The position numbers were made by a program, and so were the translations under genes. Below, piece after piece: positions 55,401 through 64,000 of a stretch of 64,000 nt of DNA. The notes under the pieces are model-generated. The model had not been told where the DNA came from. It did not search any database and saw only the letters and a list, made by a program, of their open reading frames with translations. Positions within the stretch are counted from its first letter, which is position 1. The number at the start of each line of letters is the position of its first letter. The DNA lies in assembly GCA_028554795.2 (NCBI GenBank), contig CM068829.1:129968016-130032015 (forward strand). Direction: 5' to 3'. Source of the stretch: Sinohyriopsis cumingii. Its lineage: Eukaryota > Mollusca > Bivalvia > Unionida > Unionidae.

Positions 55401-58400
55401 CAGCAGGATGCTGGAAATGTTAACTTTCATAAAATGTTTCCATACACCTACTTTCGATTGAGTTGGTTTTCATTTCTTGGTCTATTAGATGTCAACTATG
55501 AAGATGGCTTCATATGCATGAATGACATGTGTAGGAGAACACCAAATATTTTAATATGTGACGGCACCTCACTGGCTTACAGAAAGGTTCATGCTGCGGC
55601 CAATGATGGTTACCTAGAAGATAATGGGCCCATTTTATCTGGCAGATGAGCATGACATAGTTGGAGAAAACTTAAGTATCTTGTTGGGATGTATAATGTT
55701 GATCATTTTAAAACAAAACACCTAACAAATATCACAGCCTCTTATTTAGCTTATTTATAGTAGGTTGTTACAACAGTATTGACAAGAACTAAAATATTGA
55801 AGAGGTATATTTTTCATCATTCCTGTTATTCATCAATCAGTATACACATCTTAGATCTCATTAGCTGCAGACATTATCCCTGTATAAATAGAGAACCGTA
55901 GTAGGTCAGTTTTTAGAATTTGGTTTTTGTAATACAAGGGTCATGTTTCCTTACCTGCCCAGACCACCCTGGGTTTGAAGCATCTGTATGTCCTTACTAA
56001 ATTTGTTTTGTATTTCCTCTACACAATATAGCCATTAATATGATAAAAGTGCCATAACAAAAATACAAAGGATCTATTTCCCCTCAGAATGTTATATATT
56101 GGAATGAGAAGTGTCTCTGAAAAGCAGATTCCAGATCCACAGAAAGTTCACAATTATTTTTATTTGTTTTCTTAATTGTCTGTGCACAAGTATTTCCTTT
56201 TTATGACATATACAGCTTCTAATTATGTTTATACATAAATGATTTAAATGTATGAACAAAGTTAAAAATTATAATTAGATATGTCTTTTTCTTTCCTGCG
56301 ACATCTCTGAACTTAGTTATATGCACTGCATAATATTTTGGGGTCATTTTGACCCTTCATAACATAACGTAGGAAGCACACCCTAAACACCTCGACTAGT
56401 AATACCATGATCTTGAAAATCTCTCTTGATACATGATTTCTACTAACAACCTCTATAAGCAGCATAGAACATCCCCCCCTTTTTTAGAACATTTTGAAGA
56501 AGAAAAAAAAATCGCAAAAATAAATCGCAAGAAACACCAGGCAAATGCAACAAGAAACCAGCGATGTAAAGCAAGCAAGACTGTTTCCAAGCTCTATTTC
56601 TCACTAATGACAGCCAACCATTCAACTGTAAGGGACCTTTATGGACCCACATATTGAGACCAAACTATCAGGGTTCCTTGAATCCATAAAAGCCAGGGGG
56701 AGGTGGCACCATTCCCTTCCCCAGGAACAAGTAGCAGGCTGCGGTGCAGTCAGAAAAAAGTGGCACATGCACAATTGTGCGCATGCCACTATAATTAAAC
56801 TCAACAACAACAACCCTTCATTTATTTATCATGGCTTTTTTTACTCATAAATTGGGTATAGGAATGTTTGCATCTTGCTTGCATTATGTGGATCAATTAT
56901 CTCCTGTGCAGCAAGCTTGCATGCTAACCAGATGTATATGTATTCTATTAGTGGACTAGGCCCTAATTCGTATGCAAATTAAATGTCACAATTACAGGTA
57001 TTTATGCCATCTTGATATGTTATGAAGTGGCATACATGTCATTGTACAGATTTTACGGTTTGAACATAATAATTTTTTCATAGACTCTGTTTTTATCATC
57101 CTACTAGTCACAAGGATAGGGTATTCATTGACAGTAAACCAACCCGGGAAATGCTTTTCAGCTATGTGAAAGGAAATTTAGAGGATTTTGATGCCATGAA
57201 CTCCTTGCTTGTGAAACACCAGCCGTCATTGCTTCCATTCATGGAGTATGTTAGGCAGATAGGTTTGTTTAAGTAACTATTTATCACAAACAGTTTTGTA
57301 ACATTTGCAACAATTCATTAAAAAACACAATTTATTACAAGTTCACTGCACCGATTTATATTCAAGACATGGCACAAAATCATTCTGACTTTCCAAAGTT
57401 TTGTATGCCACATTTATTTCTCATTTTTATTGTGTCCAGAATACTAAATTATTGGATTCAATTTGAATTGATTGTGCCCTTATTCATAGAATTTCTTAGT
57501 ATATGCCAGTGTTTTTTTATGTTTAGCATATATCCAGCAATTCACAGAAGATGAGACTATTTACCCAGTTCTTAATAAAAATTAGCTCTTTAGAAGGTAA
57601 TATACATTTATTTTTAATGCCTCCACTGCTTTGATCCATATCAGTGAACAAAATTAGAATGACACTAGTGGTGATACATCATTTTCAGTGGTTTGTGGTA
57701 AAATTGATGCCATTTTGTTGACCCTGTCTGACGAAGAAATTTGCTTTAATGACAAAATTTAAGTATGTATTATTATGTTAAATATGTTTTGTGTAGCAGA
57801 CAAATCTAAACCAAAATGTCATCTTTCCATTTTTCTCAGGAAGCACTGACAAATGCCCTGAAGAATATTCAAAACTGATTAAGCTGTTGGCCAGCCCATC
57901 CCCTGTATGTGGCACTTTTCATTATACCTTCATTGATTTGTTAGAGAAAATATTGGAACAAGAAAAGATAACTTTGCCACAGATGAAGGTGCTCCAAGAA
58001 CAGATAACTTTGCCACAGATGAAGGTGCTCTTTGATATGCTGCAAACTATAGATGATATTCCTTCATTCCTGAAAACAGCACTGACGGAGGTAATCTGCA
58101 AGGTCAAGACAACTTTTGCAAATCACAAGGGTCAAGATACAGGGCTTCCAATGGGACCTGCATCCAGAGATGCCTTTTACCCAGTTCTGCCAGAAGTGTG
58201 TAAGAGGGGAAAATATCAGTTGGATGGCAAGAAATGGGAGGTAACATTTTGCAGCAAGAAACATGGAAGGCATCCTACACTGTTACCAGGAATATTTACT
58301 GTCTTTTGCCAACATGGTATGATGTTATATGCTTGATTTATTGATGAGTTAATGTTTCTCCTTTGTTTCTAATGACAATTATATTTTGTTACCAAATTGA

Positions 58401-60914
58401 AGTGAGTTCTTTTACTTGACATTTCGCATCATCTGCGAGATTGGCTTAAGTGATAATAACAAAATTTATATTCTACAAATTTAGTTCTTGAAAATTATAT
58501 TTTTTGATTGTTTATCCATTGTTGCTGAATTTGTTCTACATGAATAGTAAAATGCTTGATTTTTGCTGTTTTATATTGAAATGCAGTAATATCAGATTTG
58601 TTCAGTGCATTGGGTGTGTGATTTGAATTCTTAACATAGCTTAAACAATTTGTCAGTCATATTGCTTTGATGTCTACAGCGTGGCAGTTTATAGTGATGT
58701 CTAGCACTTTGTCATCATACCGCGAACATCAAACATGTGACATCACACCCTGTCACATTATCATGACACCAGACCGACCAGTCCTAACACTGTCCTTTTA
58801 GTGCTGAGTACCAAGTGAGGTGACTGTATGTACCATTTTTATGTCTTTGGTATGACTCGGCTTGGTTTCGAACCCGCTTCCAATGCATATGCTCTAACAA
58901 CTTAGGCCCCCTCAACCTTCCTTCAGTGCAGTGAGAATAATTTGTCAGTAATTTAACTGACAGAGTGGTACTGCTGACAAGAGGTAAATAATTTTCCATG
59001 TAATTGGATTACAGCCTTGTAGATAAGGATTAAGGTTGTTAATAGTTATTTCAGTCATAAAGAGAGTCTTACCAACAACAATTTAGCATCGCCAGTATTA
59101 TAGATATTAATATGGTAAAATCATTCAAACACAGTACCTATGATCAGTGGTCTCACCACAATAGGTACATGATATTCTTTTAGCATTTATATGTACCACA
59201 TGCTTCTGTTGTATAAATGTCCCCCGTTTCTTTTTTCTATCCATATTTTATTTTACACAATCATCTGTCAAAATTTGTTAATATGCTGTGGGTTTTTTCA
59301 GGTATTTGCTATGGGTACCAGATCATGAAACCGATGGAGTCACCAAACATTCCATTCACATTCCTTAAAACAAGATTGGAAGGTTTTTAGCCTTTCTGAT
59401 TATACATTTTGATTTCAATCTTTGATGTTTAAGATAAATACTTTTCTTAATAATGTTGGACTTTGTAGTGCATGTGTTGTATCTGAAAATTGTAGTGATT
59501 TATTAAGAGTATTTGATGATATATTCAACACACAGGAGCAAAAGTTCATTTAAATTACATTAGTCACAATTAAAATTTATTACAATTGGACAAACTTATA
59601 AGTAAACAGGCTTTAATTATGTTGAACATACAGTGTGCTTTAGTTTTTTTAATAATATAATTAATTTATATGTGTGTTCACTTATGATAAGAAATTATGG
59701 TATCACAGTCACAAAGATAAATTAAATAGTGAAAAATCATGATCATGGTGATCTCTAGTTGATGAAGGAGTCTTTCTTTGGCTTCATTATTTTGTTTTCT
59801 TTTTGTTTCAGTTGCTCCAGAGGCAGTAATTTATGACAATGCCTGCAACTTGCATGCTTACTGTCTCAATAGAGATCCTGTTTTCTTTGCAAGGACACAG
59901 TTTGTAGTTGATGCTTTGCATTGGTTTAACCACACTGGTAATGCATTTCTACCTGTATGTTATTGCAGTTGTATGTTCTTCATTCTGATTTTGCTCATGT
60001 ATTGATGATTTTTAGGGTTGGAAACTATAAAATGCATCACTATGTAAATGCATATCATTTAGTTATATTTCTGCAAATGTTTGTGCATATTCAGTCGCTT
60101 GACCTATTATGAGCAACGTATGTTTTTTCAGTTTTTTTGAGTGAAGTTATAGTTGAGATGTTGTTGATTATAAGAACTAGTTTCATACTTGCTTTAGTGC
60201 ACACAGTTGACACCAAAATTTTCCAAAAGTTGGTAAGATTGCCATCATCTTCAAAATAAGTTGTATAACATTAAATCTGCATGTATCATTATTTTGTATG
60301 TTAAAATCTTTTAAGTTTGCAACTACTGGTAACAATAAGTTTGACATGTTTTTTATTTTTTTCACATCGTGATAGCATTGTTGCAGTTATTTGCATGTAG
60401 TTTAATTTTATTGCAATAATATCATGAGAAAAGAACATCATGGGATATCCAGGTGAGCACTCTCATCATTATTCATTTTGTTACACTTTTCATTAAAAAA
60501 AGTAATGGTCCTTGATTGATTGAAAACTCTGTCTTACCATTAAGAAAATCTTGTCAACTTTTAATTTTATATTTCTAAGGTAATTATTTCCTGTTTCCTA
60601 CTTTCAGTACATATATAAGCATATTTACTACCATTTTTTAGTTTTATTGATCAAATATTGTTTTATATGAACATTTTTGTTTCTTATATTTTAAAAGGTT
60701 AGAGCTTTATTTGTACATTTCAGGCTGCTCCATGGGATATGAATCAAAACTTTATCCCAAGTTCAAAAGTGTCAACACCCAGATTGTGGAACAAAATAAT
60801 TCCAAGTTGAAGAAGTTGAAGTCCTCGCTGTCATACATGACTCCACACAATTTTCATGCGTGCTTGCGTTTCTTTCTATGGAACTGCAACAGGGAAATGA
60901 AAGCTCATACTTAA
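46014..60914 (+). CDS. Multi-exon KDZ-type (Zisupton-like) transposase gene, possibly domesticated or decaying
   Basis: At least a dozen exons with consensus GT-AG borders can be followed on the plus strand. From 5': 46014-46043 (ATG), 46949-47131, 47675-47833, 52719-53186, 53258-about 53353, 54635-54776, 55361-about 55649, 57108-57262, 57840-58316, 59302-59382, 59812-59937 and 60724-60914 (stop). The catalytic-type residues are D in NILICDGTS (exon 55361), D in VIYDNACNLHAYCLNRDP (59812) and E in QIVEQNNSKLKKLKSSLSYM (60724). These match the DDE pattern of Kyakuja-Dileera-Zisupton transposases, which often have introns in animal genomes. In-frame stops in exon 47675 and near 53350 and 55647 leave open whether it is functional. 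Confidence 0.65.
46949..47131 (+). CDS. KDZ gene, exon 2
   Basis: After TTTTTAG the exon reads PVQYKCRTEWYRDPISLD... and ends in EPSQ before GTATAT. It is 61 codons, phase 0 at both ends. A SINE lies in the following intron. Confidence 0.55.
47170..47422 (+). repeat. tRNA-derived SINE, family A, in an intron
   Basis: GGGCCCCGAGTGGTCTAAAGCG head, GGGTTTGAGTCC B-box-like block, TATACTGGCTGCTATGTATAGCC body and an AACAGCTACAAAAATAACAAC tail. It is in the same family as 631, 3292, 48823 and 50152. Confidence 0.85.
47675..47833 (+). CDS. KDZ gene, exon 3, with in-frame TAG
   Basis: After TTTCCAG it reads TFILGDIPIAPDDEDEG, then a TAG at 47726-47728, then a Lys/His-rich region ending WDDSKKTLQ before GTAGGT. 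The exon is in phase with exon 2. Unless an alternative splice skips it, the stop would end the protein early. Confidence 0.5.
47840..48822. other. Intron/intergenic DNA
   Basis: No recognised exon. Confidence 0.3.
48823..49066 (+). repeat. tRNA-derived SINE, family A
   Basis: The diverged copy has the head GGGTCCCCAGGTGACCAAGTGG, the body TATACTGGCAGCCATGTG and an ACAAAACAGCAACA tail. Confidence 0.75.
49449..49493. repeat. (TA)n microsatellite
   Basis: Uninterrupted TA tract. Confidence 0.95.
50152..50390 (+). repeat. tRNA-derived SINE, family A
   Basis: GGAACCCTGAGTGGCAAAGTGG head, GTGGGTTTGAGTCTC block, TATACTGGCCGCCATAGCC body and an AAACCCCATAACAAAATG end. Confidence 0.8.
50391..52718. 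other. Large intron or spacer
   Basis: AT-rich DNA without recognised exons or repeats. Exons of the KDZ gene could be hidden here, because exon 47675 ends in phase 0 but the next clear exon needs a different phase. Confidence 0.35.
52719..53186 (+). CDS. KDZ gene, CxC-rich exon
   Basis: After TTTACAG the exon reads CSYTRDFFAPNCLAVHVP, then SLFCLQCKKICLHVHRVKNL (a C-x2-C-x3-C-x-H-x-H cluster), then a long middle region and LHCPKCSGQLHNECVAEI near the end. The donor is GTAAGT at 53187. This Cys-rich N-terminal region with SWIM-like C-x-H pairs is typical for KDZ proteins. Confidence 0.65.
53258..53353 (+). CDS. KDZ gene, small exon, ends in a stop
   Basis: After TTTTACAG it joins the previous exon in phase and reads SSISCIKIAYTPKEN... 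to a TGA near 53353. A donor inside it is likely but I cannot fix it. Confidence 0.35.
54635..54776 (+). CDS. KDZ gene, zinc-pair exon
   Basis: After TTTTCAG the exon carries LCSVPDCDGKLQYDGQTEC (C-x5-C type pair), NMERFLVHYDVLRDFMFQFL and an AG|GTATAT donor. Confidence 0.65.
55361..55649 (+). CDS. KDZ gene, first catalytic Asp exon
   Basis: After TTTCTTCAG it reads CTMYAFYSVWALH, FRLSWFSFLGLLDVNYEDGF and NILICDGTSLAYRKVHAA, where ICDGT carries the first catalytic Asp. The frame ends with TGA at 55647-55649. The natural 3' splice donor before it is not clear. Confidence 0.6.
56360..56790. repeat. Dispersed repeat, copy 2 (related to 44650-45020)
   Basis: It shares CATAACGTAGGAAGCACACCC, ACCTCGACTAGTAAT, CTCTATAAGCAGCATAGAAC, GCAAATGCAACAAGAAACCAG and GGGTTCCTTGAATCCATAAAAGCC with copy 1. 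It continues 80 bp further with AACAACAACAACCC-like ends. Confidence 0.75.
57108..57262 (+). CDS. KDZ gene, exon with DRVFID motif
   Basis: After CTACTAG it reads HKDRVFIDSKPTREMLFSYV and ends in YVRQI before GTTTGT. It joins the next exon in phase (GSTDKCPEEY). Confidence 0.6.
57840..58316 (+). CDS. KDZ gene, largest exon, with internal tandem duplication
   Basis: After TTTCTCAG it reads KCPEEYSKLIKLLASPSPV. AGATAACTTTGCCACAGATG at 57965 and again near 58000 marks an in-frame tandem duplication of about 36 bp (ITLPQMKVL twice). The exon goes on with SFLKTALTEVICKVK, FYPVLPEVCKRGKY and ends in TVFCQH with donor GTATGA. Confidence 0.65.
58680..58920 (-). repeat. tRNA-derived SINE, family C, in an intron
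   Basis: On the minus strand a tRNA-like head AGGGGGCCTAAGTTGTTAGAGC and B box GCGGGTTCGAAACC are followed by a body with the block GATGTCTAGCACTTTG reading on the plus strand. The block CTAGACATCACTATGAACC at 62039 matches its complement, so 61843-62110 is a second copy. Confidence 0.65.
59302..59382 (+). CDS. KDZ gene, short exon
   Basis: After TTTTTCAG it reads ICYGYQIMKPMESPNIPFTF, then LKTRLE and a GTTTTT donor. It is phase 1 on both sides and in frame with both neighbours. Confidence 0.6.
59812..59937 (+). CDS. KDZ gene, second catalytic Asp exon
   Basis: After TGTTTCAG it reads APEAVIYDNACNLHAYC, NRDPVFFARTQFVVDALHW and FNHT before GTAATG. YDxACNLxxYCLNRxP is the family signature with the second catalytic Asp. 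Confidence 0.75.
60724..60914 (+). CDS. KDZ gene, terminal exon with catalytic Glu
   Basis: After ATTTCAG it reads CSMGYESKLYPKFKSVNTQI, then VEQNNSKLKKLKSSLSYM and FHACLRFFLWNCN. The Glu before QNNS is the third catalytic residue position. Stop at 60912-60914. Confidence 0.75.
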
Positions 60915-61842
60915 TTTTTGTTAAATATATGATGATTAACAGTAGGCAACAGTGACATTTTCAATGATCATAATCTTTCAAAGGATTATTATTTAATGTG
61001 TACTGAGAAATTTTTAGCTCAGGAAACTGTACTGATTTGTATTGCAAATTAGGGTAAATTCTTTTGGCGTTTTATAGAGAAAAAAATATGTGATTCATAT
61101 GTGCTTGTGTTATAAGCAGATGTTTTAGTGCAAAATAGTTCAGTTAAGATATCTAATTTGTAATGATGTATATGTAATGTTTTATGAAAGCCATCATTGC
61201 TGGAGAGATGTGTATAATGGCAGTCCTTTCCTATGTTTACACAGTAATGTGCATGTGGTCAGTTTCATCTGTTCTAACATTATTATTTTTTTCTTAGACT
61301 TTTTGTTCTTTCTATAGTCATTAGCATGAAATTGAATGTAGTAGAAGAATTCAAATATGAAACATATAAGTGTTATATATTTCTTTTGCCTTTCATAGTT
61401 GTCAAGGTAATTTTGTCAAATCTAGTCTTTGTTCATGGCACATGCAGTCCCTTCCTTGTATTTTTCCAGATTAATTTATCTACATGAGTAAATGTGACAA
61501 ATAGTTTTAATGATATCAGTATTTCAGTAGACTATAAGTTTGTTTATTATGGTGATTGCCTTCTGAACTCTGTTTTGTAAGAGCTGTATTGCCATAGTGT
61601 ATAAACCTTATGTTTTGCAAATATTTAATTACAATATATAAAATCTAAAAAATATAAACCAGTTTGAATTTTTTGTTATTCATTATATTTTCATCTGTAG
61701 TAATATCTATCCCCACTCCTCTTTCTGTGTTCAGGAAATATTTGCCACTCTTTTGAGGGAAATTCATTCATGACGTGACATAAAGGGGTAATAAAAAGGA
61801 CATTAAAAAATTATGTGAAGGTTTCATTTCCTACAAACATAC
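60915..61842. other. 3' flank of the KDZ gene
   Basis: AT-rich DNA with no recognised gene. Polyadenylation-type ATTAAA/AATAAA signals are not specific here. Confidence 0.35.
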
Positions 61843-62110
61843 AAGACTGCTTCAGTGGCCTAGTGCTTAGAGTCATGAGTTTGATCCCCGGAAGAGCCAT
61901 ATCCAAAGACTTATAAAAATGGTATTAACAACTGCCTCGCTTGGCACTCAGCATTAAGAGATTAATATTAGGAATGGTCAGCCTGGGGTCAGGATAATGT
62001 GACTGGGTGGGACATCATGCGGCATGATTCCCCAGTGCTAGACATCACTATGAACCGCTACACTAAGACATCATAGCGATATGACTGAAAAGTGGTTAAA
62101 TCTACATTAA
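61843..62110 (+). repeat. tRNA-derived SINE, family C
   Basis: GACTGCTTCAGTGGCCTAGTGC, GTCATGAGTTTGATCCCC (B-box-like) and later GTGCTAGACATCACTATGAACC. The last block and CATCATAGCGATATGACT resemble the minus-strand copy at 58680. Confidence 0.65.
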
Positions 62111-62199
62111 AAATCCAAATCACACACACACACACCTACAAACCTACAAAGCATACTTCTGAAAAATGTATGCCACAATTTGGAATACATAATCAAAAG

Positions 62200-62970
62200 T
62201 ATATATGTCTGGTGCTAGGGTCATGGTAATAAATGTTTATGGTGCTTTGGTCAAGGAAGTAAATGTGTCTTGTTCAAAGATCCTGGAAGTGCATAAACCT
62301 GATTCTAATATCCAGGAAGTACATACCTCAGGTGCTCAGATCAAGGCAGTACATATATTGGTGCTTAGTCTAGGACATGCAAATGTCTGCCCAGAGCTAA
62401 GGTCTAGGTAGAACATGTGTCTTGTGCTAAGGTCTAGGAAATACATACATCAAGTGTTACTCTGTGAAGTGCATATAGCTGGTGCTAAGGTCCAGGAAGC
62501 ACACACATTTGGTTTTAAGTTCAAGGAAGCATATACAGCTGGCGCTAAGGTCAGGAAGCACATACATCTGGTTGTAAGTTCCAGGAAGCAAGTACATCTT
62601 TTGCTAAAGTCAGGGAAGCACTAATAATATTCAGGAAGCACATAACATCCGGTGCTCAGGTCAAGGAAGTACATACGTCTTTTGCTCAGGTCTAGGAAGT
62701 ACATGTGTTTGGAACTAAGTTCTAGGAAGTACATATGCCTGGTGCTAATAAATCCAGGAAGTACAAAAATGTGGTTCTAAAGTCCAGGAAGTACATACCT
62801 CTTGTGCTCAGGTCTAGGAAGTACATACATCTGGTGATAAGTTCTAGTAAGTAGATATGTCTTGTGCTAAGGTAGTGGCAGTAAATACCAATGGTGCTTA
62901 TGTATAAGAAGTACCTTCATCTGGTGCTAATATCCAGGAAGTGTACATCCCATGTGTTTAGACACAGAAA
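62200..62970. repeat. Degenerate minisatellite, unit about 34 bp
   Basis: More than 20 units containing variants of GGTGCTAAGGTC(C)AGGAAGTACATAC. Unit length varies by a few bases. No conserved reading frame. The short frames through it are artefacts. Confidence 0.9.
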
Positions 62971-63614
62971 GGAGCAAAATCATCAAGTTTCGTAAAACTT
63001 AAACATTTCAGTTGTCAAATTCAAAAATGAAAATGTGAGAGGAAAGTATAGTATTATGAAATTAATCCAATTAATCCTTATAAAGGTCTATGAAAGTACA
63101 AAAAGAATTAAAACTTCCTTATAAATTTAAAAGCCAGAAATGTACTGGTCCTCCAAGAACCATAATGTCATCAACCCTAACCTTATCACAGTTCCAGGAT
63201 AATATTATAGTCCAAAATGAACACTATTTCAACTCAACATTCCCCCAAACAATTTTCCTCTTTAATGAGTTCTAAGTACAGCATCAAACACATCTGCAGA
63301 CTTAGATCAGGAACACCACAAGTGAGATTGACTCCAAAATCAGAATGAATATGATAGCTAAATTCTTTCCTTATAAACACCATCTACTGCAACTGTATTT
63401 CACAATAGACCCCATGTGACAGAACACACTAAACAGTTTCCATGAACGTTGTATGTAAGAGTATTATTAATAATTGTCAACACATATATAATCATCTATT
63501 TATAGATCCTATGTAATCTGCATTCTTAACAGAGGTCACATACACATTATATTCTATACAATTTATAACTATGAATAAAAATTAAACAAATAAAATAATG
63601 TATCTGAGGTTACA
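62971..63614. other. Spacer between two minisatellite blocks
   Basis: AT-rich DNA without a gene. Confidence 0.4.
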
Positions 63615-63920
63615 GTTGGTACTAAGGTCTAGGACATACATCTGGCACTAAGGTCTGCTAAGAGCATATGTCCAGTACTCGGGTCAAGGAACAAAATATG
63701 TCTGGTGCTAGAGTTGTTGAAGTACCTATGTCCTGTGCTTAAGTCTAGTAACTACATACTTATCGGTGCTAGAGTCATTGAAGTGTATATGCTTCATCCA
63801 GGAACTAGATACATCGGGTTCTAAGGTGCAGGTAGTACATCCATCTAGTGCTAAGGTCTATAAACCACATGCATATGCTGCTAAGGTCAAGGAAGTATGT
63901 AAGTCTGGTGATAGGGTTAA
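63615..63920. repeat. Second block of the ~34-bp minisatellite
   Basis: The same unit type (GGTGCTAAGGTC..AGGAAGTA) as 62200-62970, more diverged, and followed by a (TA)n tract. Confidence 0.85.
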
Positions 63921-63922
63921 GA

Positions 63923-63924
<2 letters not shown>

Positions 63925-63990
<66 letters not shown>
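63925..63990. repeat. (TA)n microsatellite
   Basis: Uninterrupted TA tract near the window end. Confidence 0.95.
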
Positions 63991-63992
<2 letters not shown>

Positions 63993-64000
63993 TACTAATG

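Overview
The window is animal nuclear DNA, not bacterial. It is AT-rich and has long (TA)n microsatellites, tRNA-derived SINEs, broken non-LTR retrotransposons, small hAT-type non-autonomous elements and a split gene with GT-AG introns. The style of the SINEs, with a tail resembling 'aaaccctacaacaacaac', and a GGAGTTATCTCCCTT-like motif near 34.88 kb suggest an invertebrate, possibly a mollusc. That is an inference, and no species can be named.

The standout feature is a complete but inactivated virus-like DNA transposon of the Polinton/Maverick (adintovirus-like) type at 25555-41793 (16,239 bp). It has 222-bp terminal inverted repeats that start with AG and differ at about a dozen positions. 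A 5-bp target duplication, CTTTG, flanks both ends. Left to right on the + strand it carries a virion block: a minor virion protein, a small hydrophobic virion-type protein, a double jelly-roll major capsid protein, a capsid-associated region joined to an adenain-like cysteine protease, a fibre-like protein with a phage-tail GDTMTG motif, a membrane protein, and a penton-like protein. A short minus-strand block follows: a hypothetical protein, a basic repeat protein, an HNH/NUMOD-type endonuclease and a Cys-rich protein. Next, on the + strand, is a very large reading frame in which B-family DNA polymerase, SF1 helicase and an HNH nuclease share one frame. On the minus strand are a DDE integrase and a zinc-ribbon/phospholipase A2 gene, and last on + is a FtsK/HerA-type packaging ATPase. 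Most of these genes carry frameshifts, often in A runs, or in-frame stops. At least one catalytic residue, and probably two, are replaced, so this copy looks dead.

Left flank (1-25.5 kb): SINEs at 0.6, 3.3 and 12.6 kb; a BED-like zinc finger fragment at 2.3 kb; a 5'-truncated LINE at 6.2-7.1 kb; a long inverted repeat at 7.35-7.50 kb; a minus-strand LINE with endonuclease, reverse transcriptase and zinc-knuckle remnants at 8.7-12.3 kb; hAT-like MITEs at 12.8, 18.0 and 18.7 kb; a decayed RTE-like LINE at 19.2-21.2 kb; and minisatellites at 22.0 and 24.7 kb. Right flank (41.8-64 kb): another probable hAT MITE at 42.8 kb, a dispersed repeat present at both 44.65 and 56.36 kb, a multi-exon KDZ-type (Zisupton-like) transposase gene on + between about 46.0 and 60.9 kb with its DDE residues visible, more SINEs, and a degenerate ~34-bp minisatellite at 62.2-63.9 kb. 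I found no CRISPR array, rRNA gene, intact tRNA gene or bacterial operon.
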